37,389 nucleotides of DNA from Alphaproteobacteria bacterium (GCA_030433005.1 JAUILQ010000057.1:1-37389), one strand, 5' to 3'; shown: positions 1 through 11,386, numbered from the stretch's first letter. The notes: generated by a model from the letters alone, not told the origin. Program-made: numbers and translations.

Positions 1-1833
1 GTCGCCGAGCACGTCGTCAACTGCGGCGGCCTCTGGGCGCGCGAGGTCGGCGCGCTGGTCGGCCACTCCGTGCCGATCCTGCCGATGGAGCACCAGTACA
101 TCCTGACCGACGAGATCCCCGAGGTCGCGGAGTCGCCGACGGAGATCATCCACTGCGTCGACTTCAAGGGCGAGAGCTACATGCGCCAGGAGGGCAAGGG
201 CCTGCTGCTCGGCACCTACGAGGCCAAGGGCACGCCCTGGTCGCTCAACGGCACCCCCAAGGACTTCGGCCACGAGCTGCTGCCCAGCGACCTCGACCGC
301 ATCATCGACCGCATGGAGGCCGCCTACCGGCGCTATCCCTGCCTCGCCGAGGCCGGCATCAAGAAGATCGTCAACGGCCCCTTCTCCTTCGCCGGCGACG
401 GCAACCCGCTGGTCGGCCCGGTGCCGGGCTATCGCAACTACTGGATCGCCGCCGGCGTCATGGCCGGCTTCAGCCAGGGCGGCGGCGTCGGCCTGTCGCT
501 CGCCCAGTGGATGATCGACGGCGAGCCCGAGACCAACACCCTGGCGATGGACGTCGCGCGCTACGGCGACTTCGCCAACAGGCGCTTCACCCTGGAGAAG
601 GTGAAGGAGAACTACGGCCGGCGCTTCTCGATCACCTTCCCCAACGAGGAACTGCCGGCCGCGCGCCCGCTGAAGACCACGCCGGTCTATCCGCGCCTCA
701 AGGAGCTCGGTGCCGTGATGGGCGCGCAGTTCGGCACGGAGTATCCGCTGTGGTTCGCGCCGGAGGGCATGGCCCCGGTCGAGACCACGAGCTTCCGCCG
801 CTCCAACGCCTTCGGGCCGGTCGCCGAGGAGTGCAGGGCGGTGCGCGAGCGCGCCGGCCTGCTGGAGATCTCGGTCTACGGCAAGCACGAGGTCGAGGGC
901 CCGGGAGCGGCGGCCTTCCTGGACCGCCTGTTCGCCAACCGCCTGCCCAAGGTCGGCCGCATCGCCCTGACCCCGATGCTCAGCGAGAAGGGCCGCATCG
1001 TCGGCGACCTGACCGTGGCGCGGCTCGCCGAGGAGCGCTTCTTCATCATCGGCTCGGGCGGCGCCGAGGTCTATCACCAGCGCTGGTTCCACCGGCACCT
1101 GCCCGACAGCGGCGTCTCCAGCCGCGCCGTGACCCGCCGGTGGGTCGGCTTCAACCTGGCCGGGCCGGAGGCGCGGCGCATCCTGCAGTCGGTCGCCGAC
1201 GAGGACGTCGGCGGCAACGCCTTCCCCTTCCTGGCGATCCGGGAAATGACCGTCGGCCTGGTGCCGGCACGGGTCGGCCGGATCTCCTTCACCGGCGAGC
1301 TCGGCTACGAGATCTACGTCGCGCCCGAGCACCAGACCGCCCTGCTGCAGACGCTGCTGGAGGCCGGGCGCGAGGCCGGCATCCGCCTCGCCGGCTCGCG
1401 CGCCCTGCAGTCGCTGCGCGTGGAGAAGGGCTTCGGCGGCTGGGGCCGCGAGTACACCCCGGCCAACCTGCCCTTCGAGGCCGGCTTCGAGCGCTTCGTC
1501 AAGCTGGACAAGGGCGACTTCATCGGCCGCGAGGCCGCGGCCGCCGAGCAGGCCGCCGGCCCAGCGCGCAAGCTCTCGCTCTTCGAGGTCGAGGCCGAGG
1601 ACGCCGACCTCTGGGGCGACGAGCCGCTGCTCGACGACGGCCGCTGCGTCGGCTTCGTGACCTCGGGCGCCTACGGCCACACGGTCGGCAAGTCGCTGGC
1701 GATCGGCTACCTGCCGAGCGGGCTGGCCGAGCCCGGCCGCCGCTTCACCACCGACGTCCTCGGCAAGGCGACGACCGCCACGCTGCTCGCCGAGCCGCCC
1801 TACGATCCCGACGGCGCGCGCATGCGCTCGTGA
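1..1833 (+). CDS. Dimethylglycine/sarcosine dehydrogenase-type FAD oxidoreductase with GcvT domain (5' truncated by window edge)
   Basis: The frame is open from base 1 to a TGA at 1831-1833, giving 610 visible residues; the N-terminal FAD-binding Rossmann part lies outside the window. The visible part begins with VNCGGLWAREVG and a PMEHQY segment, typical of the DMGDH/SARDH branch of DAO-fold flavoproteins. Its oxidoreductase half ends with GVMAGFSQGGGVGLSLAQWM. From about visible residue 230 the protein matches an aminomethyltransferase (GcvT) fold, with ELGYEIYV, a SLRVEKGF segment and a C-terminal barrel (GFVTSGAYGHTVGKSLAIGYL). Family members oxidise N-methyl groups of dimethylglycine, sarcosine or related amines and pass the one-carbon unit to tetrahydrofolate on the GcvT domain. 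The exact substrate cannot be read from the sequence. No related one-carbon gene lies downstream; a repeat element follows the stop. Confidence 0.9.
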   Translation, partial: VAEHVVNCGGLWAREVGALVGHSVPILPMEHQYILTDEIPEVAESPTEIIHCVDFKGESYMRQEGKGLLLGTYEAKGTPWSLNGTPKDFGHELLPSDLDRIIDRMEAAYRRYPCLAEAGIKKIVNGPFSFAGDGNPLVGPVPGYRNYWIAAGVMAGFSQGGGVGLSLAQWMIDGEPETNTLAMDVARYGDFANRRFTLEKVKENYGRRFSITFPNEELPAARPLKTTPVYPRLKELGAVMGAQFGTEYPLWFAPEGMAPVETTSFRRSNAFGPVAEECRAVRERAGLLEISVYGKHEVEGPGAAAFLDRLFANRLPKVGRIALTPMLSEKGRIVGDLTVARLAEERFFIIGSGGAEVYHQRWFHRHLPDSGVSSRAVTRRWVGFNLAGPEARRILQSVADEDVGGNAFPFLAIREMTVGLVPARVGRISFTGELGYEIYVAPEHQTALLQTLLEAGREAGIRLAGSRALQSLRVEKGFGGWGREYTPANLPFEAGFERFVKLDKGDFIGREAAAAEQAAGPARKLSLFEVEAEDADLWGDEPLLDDGRCVGFVTSGAYGHTVGKSLAIGYLPSGLAEPGRRFTTDVLGKATTATLLAEPPYDPDGARMRS

Positions 1834-1857
1834 GGAACCTGCGGGCGCCCGAATTTT

Positions 1858-1987
1858 CCTTCTCCCCCAGGAGGGGGAGAAGGTGGCCCGCAGGGCCGGA
1901 TGAGGGGCGGCACGGACGCCGGCGCCGGGCCCAGGCCCGCACCCGAAACGCGCCCTGCGCGTTTCGGCCTCTCGCTGAGGGAGAGGC
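1858..1987. repeat. REP-like intergenic repeat with three hairpins
   Basis: The gap between the dehydrogenase and the YaiI-family gene is almost filled by inverted repeats. Hairpin A has arms CCTTCTCCCCC (1858-1868) and GGGGGAGAAGG (1873-1883) around AGGA. It is followed by TGGCCCGCAGGGCCGGATGA, the kind of tail seen after such hairpins in many alphaproteobacterial intergenic repeats. Hairpin B is CCGAAACGCG (1943-1952) with CGCGTTTCGG (1958-1967) around CCCTG. Hairpin C is GCCTCTC (1967-1973) with GAGAGGC (1981-1987), ending directly against an ATG at 1988. The pyrimidine-rich arm type resembles the element at 5202-5335. Hairpin A may also help end the upstream transcript, but it lacks a U-run. 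Family membership is recognised by pattern only. Confidence 0.65.
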
Positions 1988-2008
1988 ATGCCCCGCGAGC
2001 GCCCGCCG

Positions 2009-2467
2009 ATGAACATCTACGTCGACGCCGACGCCTGTCCGGTCAAGCCGGAGGTCTACAAGGTCGCGGAGCGTCACCGGCTGCCGGTTTTCGTGGTCTC
2101 GGCCGACGTCATGGCGGTGCCGCGCGAGCCGCGGATCACGCCGGTCATCGTCGGCCCGGCCTTCGACGCCGCCGACGACTGGATCGCCGAACGCGCCGGC
2201 CCGGGCGACGTCGTGGTCACCGCCGACGTCCCGCTGGCCTCGCGCTGCGTCAAGGCCGGCGCCGCGGTCATCGGCCCGACCGGCCGGCCCTTCACCGAGG
2301 ACTCGGTGGGCATGGCGCTGGCAACGCGCAACCTGATGCAGGACCTGCGCGAGGCCGGCGCGGTCACCGGCGGCCCGCGCCCCTTCTCGCCCAGGGACCG
2401 CTCGCGCTTCCTGCAGGCCCTGCACGAGACCATCGAGAAGCTGAAGCGCGGCCGCTCCTCTTCCTAG
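2009..2467 (+). CDS. YaiI/YqxD family (UPF0178) protein
   Basis: This is a 152-residue protein opening with MNIYVDADACPVK, the characteristic start of the YaiI/YqxD family. It also has the family motifs VVTADVPLASRCVKAGA, the TGRPFTEDSVGMALATRNLM block and the C-terminal GPRPFSPRDRSRF. The N-terminal acidic residues and internal TADVPLA motif suggest a PIN-like nuclease-type fold, but no activity is established for the family. Start choice: ATG 2009 matches the usual family N-terminus. An in-frame ATG at 1988 would add seven residues and has a GAGG-rich stretch before it, but that stretch is an arm of repeat hairpin C, so I prefer 2009. The C-terminus is basic and serine-rich. The convergent small gene on the other strand stops 11 bases beyond. 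Confidence 0.9.
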   Translation: MNIYVDADACPVKPEVYKVAERHRLPVFVVSADVMAVPREPRITPVIVGPAFDAADDWIAERAGPGDVVVTADVPLASRCVKAGAAVIGPTGRPFTEDSVGMALATRNLMQDLREAGAVTGGPRPFSPRDRSRFLQALHETIEKLKRGRSSS

Positions 2468-2477
2468 GCCCTTCGAC

Positions 2478-2648
2478 CTAGGTCCGCTCTTCGGGGCCGC
2501 CGTCCGCCGTGTCGTCGCCGCCCTCGGCGCGCTCGGCCTTGCGGCGGGCGACCTCCTCTTCCTTCTTCTGCAGCTTCTCCTGCTTCTTCTGCTGCTTGGC
2601 GCGGGTCCGCGCGGCGCGTTCCTGGTTGTAGTTCGGCTTGAAGGCCAT
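2478..2648 (-). CDS. Small basic coiled-coil hypothetical protein
   Basis: This 56-residue ORF starts MAFKPNYNQERAARTRAKQQ and continues as a highly charged Lys/Arg/Glu/Gln helix (about residues 8-42), ending in an acidic Gly/Asp/Glu tail. The composition predicts a single long helix or coiled coil, with no membrane segment and no catalytic motif. A longer reading from 2708 exists, but the ATG at 2648 has an AAAGGA ribosome site seven bases upstream, and similar short proteins with an MAFKPNYN-like start occur in Rhodospirillales (recollection, not a search). It lies downstream of cspA on the same strand, beyond the cspA terminator, so it is probably transcribed separately or by read-through. 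Function is unknown; a nucleic-acid or ribosome association would be speculation from charge alone. Confidence 0.7.
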   Translation of the reverse strand: MAFKPNYNQERAARTRAKQQKKQEKLQKKEEEVARRKAERAEGGDDTADGGPEERT

Positions 2649-2709
2649 CGGCCTGTCCTTTCCCGCCGGCAGCGACGGCCGGCGCTCGTACGTTGAAGCG
2701 GCTACCAAA

Positions 2710-2739
2710 CGAAAAGGGCACCGGAAGCCCGGTGCCCTT
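2710..2739 (-). terminator. Rho-independent terminator of cspA
   Basis: Arms AAGGGCACCGG (2714-2724) and CCGGTGCCCTT (2729-2739) form an 11-bp perfect stem around a 4-base loop. Read on the minus strand, the stem runs into TTTTCG. It lies 41 bases past the cspA stop, exactly where a monocistronic cold-shock mRNA would end. Confidence 0.85.
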
Positions 2740-2780
2740 CCCGAAAACCCCGTGGCGAACCACCGGGAAGAACCGAGGCG

Positions 2781-2990
2781 TCAGACCGCCTTCAGGTTCT
2801 CCGCGGAGCTCTTGCCGCGACGCGGATCGGTGACGACCTCGTAAGAGATCTTCTGACCCTCGTTCAGGCCGCCCATCCCGGCGCGCTCGACGGCCGAGAT
2901 GTGGACGAAGACATCGGGGCCACCGGCTTCCGGCTGAATGAAGCCGTAGCCCTTGGTGGCGTTGAACCATTTGACAGTGCCGACGGGCAT
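2781..2990 (-). CDS. Cold-shock protein, CspA family
   Basis: This 69-residue single cold-shock domain is full length for the family. RNP1 is present as KGYGFIQP (about residues 13-20) and RNP2 as VFVHISAV (about 27-34); the N-terminal TVKWFNATKG is canonical. Such proteins bind single-stranded RNA/DNA and melt mRNA secondary structure in the cytoplasm. The ATG is preceded by GAGGAG on the minus strand at a fitting distance. The 5' flank up to pccA is about 200 bases with no ORF, leaving room for the long structured leader typical of cold-shock mRNAs, although I cannot identify a cold-box. A terminator directly downstream marks it as a single-gene unit. Which csp paralogue it is cannot be told. 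Confidence 0.95.
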   Translation of the reverse strand: MPVGTVKWFNATKGYGFIQPEAGGPDVFVHISAVERAGMGGLNEGQKISYEVVTDPRRGKSSAENLKAV

Positions 2991-3142
2991 CTAGCTCTCC
3001 TCTGTGCGTCGGTCGCGCCCCCGACCCGTCGCATGGGCCGGTACGGCGCGTCAAACTGTGGCTTGGATTGGCAGCGTTTCCGTAGCCACTAAGGCACGAG
3101 AGGTCGGCCGTCCGGACAGATTGACGAACCTATCATCCGACG

Positions 3143-3173
3143 GAATCCGCTCGGACGCCAGCGGATTCTTTTT
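3143..3173 (+). terminator. Hairpin with T-run, plus-strand oriented, between cspA and pccA
   Basis: GAATCCGCT (3143-3151) and AGCGGATTC (3160-3168) form a 9-bp stem with an 8-base loop, followed on the plus strand by five T's (3169-3173). The T-run points the terminator away from the minus-strand genes on both sides. On the minus strand the hairpin follows the pccA stop (3190) but lacks a downstream U-run, so it may still fold as the 3' end of pccA mRNA. A terminator of antisense transcription is the other reading. Confidence 0.45.
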
Positions 3174-3189
3174 CAGACCGACCGGGCCC

Positions 3190-5160
<1,971 letters not shown>

Positions 5161-5201
5161 CTCGGTCAGGGCCTCCGCGCCGGGGACGTCTCGTCGCGCC
5201 C

Positions 5202-5335
5202 CCTCTCCGCCCCCGGGGGCGGAGAGGTTCGGGGAGAGGTGGGGGAGTCGCTTCGGTCCGAAAGGGACCGTGGATGCGGCTGGGGCGGCGTCCCCCACCT
5301 CTCCCTGCCCTCTCCGCCCCCGGGGGCGGAGAGGG
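5202..5335. repeat. Double-palindrome (REPIN-like) repeat between pccB and pccA
   Basis: Two perfect palindromes face each other: CCTCTCCGCCCCC/GGGGGCGGAGAGG at 5202-5227 (26 bp) and a 28-bp version at 5308-5335. Inside them lies a second inverted pair, GGGGAGAGGTGGGGGA (5231-5246) against TCCCCCACCTCTCCCT (5291-5306), matching 15 of 16. At the centre is CGGTCC (5254-5259) with GGACCG (5265-5270). The element therefore reads almost the same on both strands: two inverted copies of one hairpin unit around a spacer. That is the architecture of REPIN-type mobile repeats. It occupies most of the pccB-pccA gap. Confidence 0.75.
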
Positions 5336-5374
5336 AAAGCTTCCGGCGCCGCAGCGTCGCAGCCATCGCCGCGC

Positions 5375-6907
<1,533 letters not shown>

Positions 6908-7108
6908 CGGCGCCTCTTTCCCCCGTTCCTGTCGTCTTTCGCCGACCGGCTGCTTCCCCGGCCGGGCGCCGGCGTCGGCTGCGGCGAAGGCCGCCGGCCG
7001 CTCCGGCGATAGCATGGGGGCGCGGGGTGGGCAAGCTGGGGGCTGTGCGCCGCGGGGCGGGCTGGGGTACCCTCTTCCGCGCCGGCCTGCCCGGGGATCG
7101 GAGCGTCG

Positions 7109-7936
7109 ATGTCCCTGCTGAGCGTCAAGCTCGCCGCCATCCTGGTGATGTTCCTGGTCGGCTGCCTCGGCGGCCTGGCGGCGCTGCGGACCCGCCGGGC
7201 GCGCGGCGCCGAGCGGCTCTTCGCCCTCGGCTCGCTGTTCGGCGGCGGCGTCTTCCTGGGCGCCGGCTTCATCCACATGCTGCCGGACTCCGTCGAGGCC
7301 CTCGGCCAGCTCTATCCCGACCTGGAATACCCGCTGTCCTATGCCGTCGCCGCGCTCGGGCTGATCGCCATCCTCGGCATCGACCGCCTGGGCCACCGGC
7401 TGAGCGCCGTGCTGGGGCTGGCGCGGCCGGCGGGGACCGGGCCGGGCGCCGCCCGGCCGGAGGGGCCCGCCGGCCCCGGCGGTCAGGATCTCGCCTCGGC
7501 GCTGATCCTGCTGCTCGTCCTGTCATTCCATTCGATCCTCGCCGGCGCGGCGATCGGCGCCGAGGAATCGACGGCCAACTCGCTGGTCCTGCTGATCGCC
7601 ATCCTGGCGCACAAGGGCAGCGCCGCCTTCGCCCTGACCACCAGCCTGCTGCGCAGCGAGGCCGGGGCGGCCCGGATCTGGCCGCTGCTCCTCGCCTTCT
7701 CGCTGATGACGCCGCTCGGCGTGCTCGGCGGGCACCTGCTGCAGGAGGCGCTGTCGGCCGAGGGCGCGCGGCTCGCCGAGGGCATCTTCGACGCCCTGGC
7801 GGCGGCGACCTTCGTCTACGTCGCGACCCTGGAGGTGATCGGGCCCGAATTCCGCTCCCACGAGGGCGCCTTCGCCAAGATTGCGGCGCTCGCCGCCGGC
7901 CTCGCCGTCATGGCGCTGGTCGCCGTCTGGCTATGA
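7109..7936 (+). CDS. ZIP family metal (zinc) transporter
   Basis: A 275-residue polytopic membrane protein with about eight hydrophobic segments. TM2 carries a HMLPDSVE-type motif; TM4 has the ZIP signature LSFHSILAGAAIGAEE and TM5 AHKGSAAFALTTSLL, where His and Glu/Lys normally line the metal site. Here the TM5 motif reads HK rather than the more common HE. A Gly/Pro/Ala-rich cytoplasmic loop (about residues 108-130) separates TM3 and TM4, as usual. The family moves Zn2+ and other divalent metals into the cytoplasm. The start ATG follows GGAG a few bases upstream. It is divergent from pccB across about 200 bases and convergent with the next minus-strand gene. No Zur-type site could be recognised. 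Confidence 0.85.
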   Translation: MSLLSVKLAAILVMFLVGCLGGLAALRTRRARGAERLFALGSLFGGGVFLGAGFIHMLPDSVEALGQLYPDLEYPLSYAVAALGLIAILGIDRLGHRLSAVLGLARPAGTGPGAARPEGPAGPGGQDLASALILLLVLSFHSILAGAAIGAEESTANSLVLLIAILAHKGSAAFALTTSLLRSEAGAARIWPLLLAFSLMTPLGVLGGHLLQEALSAEGARLAEGIFDALAAATFVYVATLEVIGPEFRSHEGAFAKIAALAAGLAVMALVAVWL

Positions 7937-7949
7937 GGTCCCGGTCGCT

Positions 7950-8393
7950 TCAGCCGCCGTTCTGCCTGGGCCGGTAGCGCTCGGGCATCTGCGGGTTGTT
8001 GGCCGGGTTGGTGTCGTGCCTGGTCAGGCGCAGGATCTGGCCGCCGCCGACCAGGGGCTGCAGCTCGGCCTCCAGCGCCTCGGCCGGCGCGCGGTCGTAG
8101 ACCTCCTGGCCGCCGACGTAGAGCGTGAAGGCCTGCAGGTACTTGGCCTTCTTCGCCGGGTCCTCGATGGTCGCCTTCGTCCAGGCGTGCAGCGGGAATT
8201 TCTCGACGCCCTGGCGCTCGGCCTCGGCGACGTAGTCGGCGAAGGCGTCGTACTGGCACTTGAGGGCGGCGTCGTGGCGCTTCAGGAGCGCCTGAAGCGC
8301 GGCCAGTTCCGGCGCCTCCGGGTCGCGCCGCGCCGCCTCGGCGGCCTCGGGCGCCAGGACCACGCGGATCTGGTACTGCCAAGCCTCGGTCAT
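7950..8393 (-). CDS. Hypothetical protein, 147 residues
   Basis: I do not recognise this protein. It begins MTEAWQYQIRVVL after an excellent GGGAGGA ribosome site and has normal high-GC codon use, so it is very likely real. No signal peptide or membrane segment is visible. The middle (about 50-95) is rich in aromatic and charged residues (HAWTKATIEDPAKKAKYLQAF). The C-terminus reads HDTNPANNPQMPERYRP, Pro/Asn/Arg-rich and probably extended. It is the last gene of the minus-strand run after ATP12, 36 bases from it, and converges with the ZIP gene with only 13 bases between stops. Co-transcription with the ATP12/AsmA group is likely, but gives no function. Confidence 0.75.
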   Translation of the reverse strand: MTEAWQYQIRVVLAPEAAEAARRDPEAPELAALQALLKRHDAALKCQYDAFADYVAEAERQGVEKFPLHAWTKATIEDPAKKAKYLQAFTLYVGGQEVYDRAPAEALEAELQPLVGGGQILRLTRHDTNPANNPQMPERYRPRQNGG

Positions 8394-8429
8394 CGTTTCC
8401 TCCCGAGCTGCCGCCGGACGCGGGATAGG

Positions 8430-9152
8430 CTAGCGCGCGTCGGCGACCAGGGCCAGGAAGCGCTCGGCCGCGGTCAGCTCGGCGAGCAGGCCGGCGCGCC
8501 GCTTGGCCGCCTCGGCGTCCTCGCCCCACTGCTCGATCGAGAAGCTCTCGTCGAGCTCGGCCGCCTCGAAGGCCGCGCGGGCGTCGATCCGGCCCTCGGC
8601 CAGCGCGAGGCCGACGACCAGCGAGCCGGAGATGCGCACGGCCAGTGCCAGGGCGGTCAGGCGCCAGTCGTCGTAGCGCTCGACGGCGCGGCAGAGCGCG
8701 GCCAGGGCGTCGGGCGGCTGCTCGACGCTGAGCACGCCCTCGGTGACCGCCAGCGGCGCGTCAAGCTCCAGCGCCGCCCAGTCGAGCAGCGGCTGCCACT
8801 GCGCGCGCTGCCGCTCGACCAGGGCCTCGGGATGCGAGGCGCGGTAGCACAGCAGCTCGTGTCCGGCGAAGCCGGCGAGCTCTCCGACCGTCTCGTCGCG
8901 CTTGGCCTGCACGAGGTCGACGGCGCTGCACGACAGGGCGGTCAGCGGCATGGCGTTGGGGTCGATGCTCTCGCCCTGGGCCTGCCACTCCTCGGCGACG
9001 CCCTCGGCGAGGGCGCGCGTCGGCAGCAGCAGCGCAGCCTTGGCCGGGGTGCGCAGCGGCCGGCCGTCGAGCAGCACCCGATGGCCGGCGCCGGCCTCCG
9101 GGGCCGGCTCGACGGCGACGGTCTTGTAGACGCGCTTGCGGGCAGTCGACAT
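8430..9152 (-). CDS. ATP12 family F1-ATPase assembly chaperone
   Basis: A 240-residue soluble protein matching the ATP12 family of alphaproteobacteria and mitochondria. Visible landmarks are RVYKTVAV near the N-terminus, LLDGRPLRTPAKA (about residues 27-40), EEWQAQGESIDPNAMPLT (about 74-91), and the central DLVQAKRDETVGELAGFAGHELLCYRA block. The C-terminal helical part has DDWRLTALALAVRISGSLVVGLAL and DESFSIEQWGED. In mitochondria Atp12 binds free F1 alpha subunits and promotes alpha3beta3 assembly; the bacterial role is inferred from homology. It follows the AsmA-like gene by 11 bases in the same operon-like run. Its presence supports placing the organism in Alphaproteobacteria. Confidence 0.9.
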   Translation of the reverse strand: MSTARKRVYKTVAVEPAPEAGAGHRVLLDGRPLRTPAKAALLLPTRALAEGVAEEWQAQGESIDPNAMPLTALSCSAVDLVQAKRDETVGELAGFAGHELLCYRASHPEALVERQRAQWQPLLDWAALELDAPLAVTEGVLSVEQPPDALAALCRAVERYDDWRLTALALAVRISGSLVVGLALAEGRIDARAAFEAAELDESFSIEQWGEDAEAAKRRAGLLAELTAAERFLALVADAR

Positions 9153-9163
9153 GTCGGCTCGGC

Positions 9164-11359
9164 TCAGTTGCTGTTGAACAGCCCGTCGAGGCCCTTCTTG
9201 ACCTCGTCGAGCCCCTTCTGGACCTCGTCGCCGCCCGCCCCTTCGCCGTCCGAGCTTCCACCGAGCGCACCGCCGGCGGCGTCCTCCAGGGTCTTGCGCA
9301 GGTCCTGGCCGTCGAGCGCCTTCTCGAGCTGCTCCTTGACCTGGCCGATCGGGCTCTGGCTCGCCGGCACGTCGGCGGTCTGCTCCAGCGCCGCGACGCA
9401 GCCGTTGGCGGCATCGCCGGCCGACGGCGCCTGGCCTTCGCCGCCGACGATCTGGCCGAGCGCAGCCAGCGGGTTGCTGCCGCCGCGCACGAACTCGGCG
9501 GCCTTCATGGCGGTGCCCAGGGCGTCGGGCGCCGGCTGCGGGTCGGCGAGCGTGCCGGTGACCACGAAAGGCACCGCCAGGCTGACCAGCGCCGCCTCGC
9601 GGGTCCGCGTGTTGAACTTCAGGTCCAGCGTCTCGTCGTTGAGGTCCACCGTGCCGGTGCCGGCCAGCGAGAAGGTGCTGCTGTCGAGCAGCTGCGCCTG
9701 GCTGACCGCCAGGCCGTCCTCGAAGCGGAAGCGGCTGACCAGGCAGTTCAGCCGGGTCTGGTCCTCGCCGGCGAACAGCGGCCCGAGGATCTGGTCGAGC
9801 CCGGTCGCCAGGATCGCCAGGATTCGGTTGGTGATGACGCCCTCGCCGGCGACGATCTCACTGCTGCCGTCGAGGCTGGCGGCGATCGCCCGCGGCGAGG
9901 CGCCGGCGCCCTTGAGGTCGAGCGCGACGTCGAGCGGCGCCTGCAGTTCGGCCGAGCCGGTATAGGTCTCCAGGACCCGGCCCAGGGCCAGGCCCCTGAG
10001 ATCGAGCCGGGTCGCCAGCGGCGGCGGCGACTGCCCGGCGTCGAGGCTGAGGCTGGCGTCGAGCGCGCCCTCGAAGGCGCGGGCCTTGAGCCTCGAGACC
10101 TCGAGCCTGCCGTTCTCCAGCGTCAGGGCGAGGTCGAGCTCTCTCAGCGTGGTCTGCGGGTCGAGCACCAGCGCGCCGAGCTTGAGCGAGACCTCGGCGT
10201 CGGCGGCCTGCAGCAGGGCCAGCGGCAGCGGCGTGTCGGGAATCACGTAGCGGCCGTCGGCGCCGCCGGCCTGCCCTTCCGGGGCCTCGGCGCCGCCGGC
10301 CTCGCTCCCCGCCGTCGCCGTGCTCTCGGTGCCCTCGCCGTCGGCCTGCAGGTCCGCGAGGTCGAGCCTCGCGCCGGTCAGCTCGGCGAGCAGCGCCGGC
10401 CGCTCGCCGGCGAGGCTCGCGGTCAGGCTGCCGGCGAGATCCGAGCCGCCGAGCGACAGCGCCATGCCGTCGACCGTCAGCACGCCGGCGTCGAGCCCCA
10501 GGCGGCCGCTGAGGTCGAGCGGCCCGAGCGCCGGCAGGCTGCTGCCGGCCAGCCTGTCGAACTGCGCGAGCGACTCGGCCGCCAGCTCGACCCGAAGATC
10601 GGGGGTCGCCGCGCCCTTGAGGTCGCGGACCTCGCCCTGCAGCGAGAAGTCGGCCTCGGCGACCGTGCCGGCCAGCTCGACCGGCACGTCGCCGCCGGAC
10701 AGCAGCATGGCCAGCCCGCCGATGCGGCCGGCGAGATCGAAGGGCACCTCCTGGTAGTTGCCCTCGGCGTCGAGCGCCAGCAGCTCGCCCTCCGGCGTCA
10801 GGGTCAGCGAGTCGAGGCCGAGCAGCAGGCTCTCCCCGGTCGCGCCGTCGCGGTAGACGAGGCGGCTGTCGCGCACGACGACCGAGCCGATCTCCGGGAC
10901 CACCGGCTCGCCGGAGGCGGTCTGCGGCGTGCCGCCGTCCTCGCCGGCCGGCAGCGCCTCGCCGCTCGGCAGCGCCCAGTTGCCCTCGCCCCGCTCGTTG
11001 GTCTCGACCAGGATGTCGGCGTCCGCGACGACGACCCGCTCGATGACGTAGCGGCCCTCGAGCAGCGGCAGCAGCTCGACCTGGGCCTCGACCCGGCCGA
11101 CGTCGAGCATCTGCGGACGGCTGCCCCAGCCGGCATTGTCGAAGCGGACCTTCTCCAGCACCACGGCGGGGGTCAGCGAGACCGACAGGTCGATCGGCCC
11201 CTCCAGGCGCAGGCTGCGGCCGGTCGCCTTCTTCGCCTCGGCCTCGATGAGGCCGCGCAGCTCGTCGGTGTCGAGGCTCTGCAGGATCGCGTAGAAGGTG
11301 GCGCCGATGGCCACGACCAGAACGGCGAGGCCGATCACGATCCACTTGACCGCTTTCAT
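9164..11359 (-). CDS. AsmA family protein
   Basis: A 731-residue protein with one N-terminal membrane anchor (WIVIGLAVLVVAIGATFYAI, about residues 6-25), followed by the AsmA N-terminal domain (RSLRLEGPIDLSVSLTPAVVLEKVRFDNAGWGSRPQML) and a long repetitive beta-rich periplasmic region. A second AsmA-like segment lies near 490-620 (GEGVITNRILAILATGL, FRFEDGLAVSQAQLLDSSTFSLAGTGTVDL). The C-terminal 110 residues are low-complexity Gly/Ala/Glu/Lys. AsmA-like proteins are inner-membrane-anchored periplasmic proteins linked to envelope biogenesis and phospholipid transport toward the outer membrane. The gene lies between the HAD phosphatase (27 bases upstream) and ATP12 (11 bases downstream), consistent with one transcript. 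Its exact substrate is unknown. Confidence 0.88.
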   Translation of the reverse strand: MKAVKWIVIGLAVLVVAIGATFYAILQSLDTDELRGLIEAEAKKATGRSLRLEGPIDLSVSLTPAVVLEKVRFDNAGWGSRPQMLDVGRVEAQVELLPLLEGRYVIERVVVADADILVETNERGEGNWALPSGEALPAGEDGGTPQTASGEPVVPEIGSVVVRDSRLVYRDGATGESLLLGLDSLTLTPEGELLALDAEGNYQEVPFDLAGRIGGLAMLLSGGDVPVELAGTVAEADFSLQGEVRDLKGAATPDLRVELAAESLAQFDRLAGSSLPALGPLDLSGRLGLDAGVLTVDGMALSLGGSDLAGSLTASLAGERPALLAELTGARLDLADLQADGEGTESTATAGSEAGGAEAPEGQAGGADGRYVIPDTPLPLALLQAADAEVSLKLGALVLDPQTTLRELDLALTLENGRLEVSRLKARAFEGALDASLSLDAGQSPPPLATRLDLRGLALGRVLETYTGSAELQAPLDVALDLKGAGASPRAIAASLDGSSEIVAGEGVITNRILAILATGLDQILGPLFAGEDQTRLNCLVSRFRFEDGLAVSQAQLLDSSTFSLAGTGTVDLNDETLDLKFNTRTREAALVSLAVPFVVTGTLADPQPAPDALGTAMKAAEFVRGGSNPLAALGQIVGGEGQAPSAGDAANGCVAALEQTADVPASQSPIGQVKEQLEKALDGQDLRKTLEDAAGGALGGSSDGEGAGGDEVQKGLDEVKKGLDGLFNSN

Positions 11360-11386
11360 CCTGTCTCTCCCTTCAGGGACTGCTCG

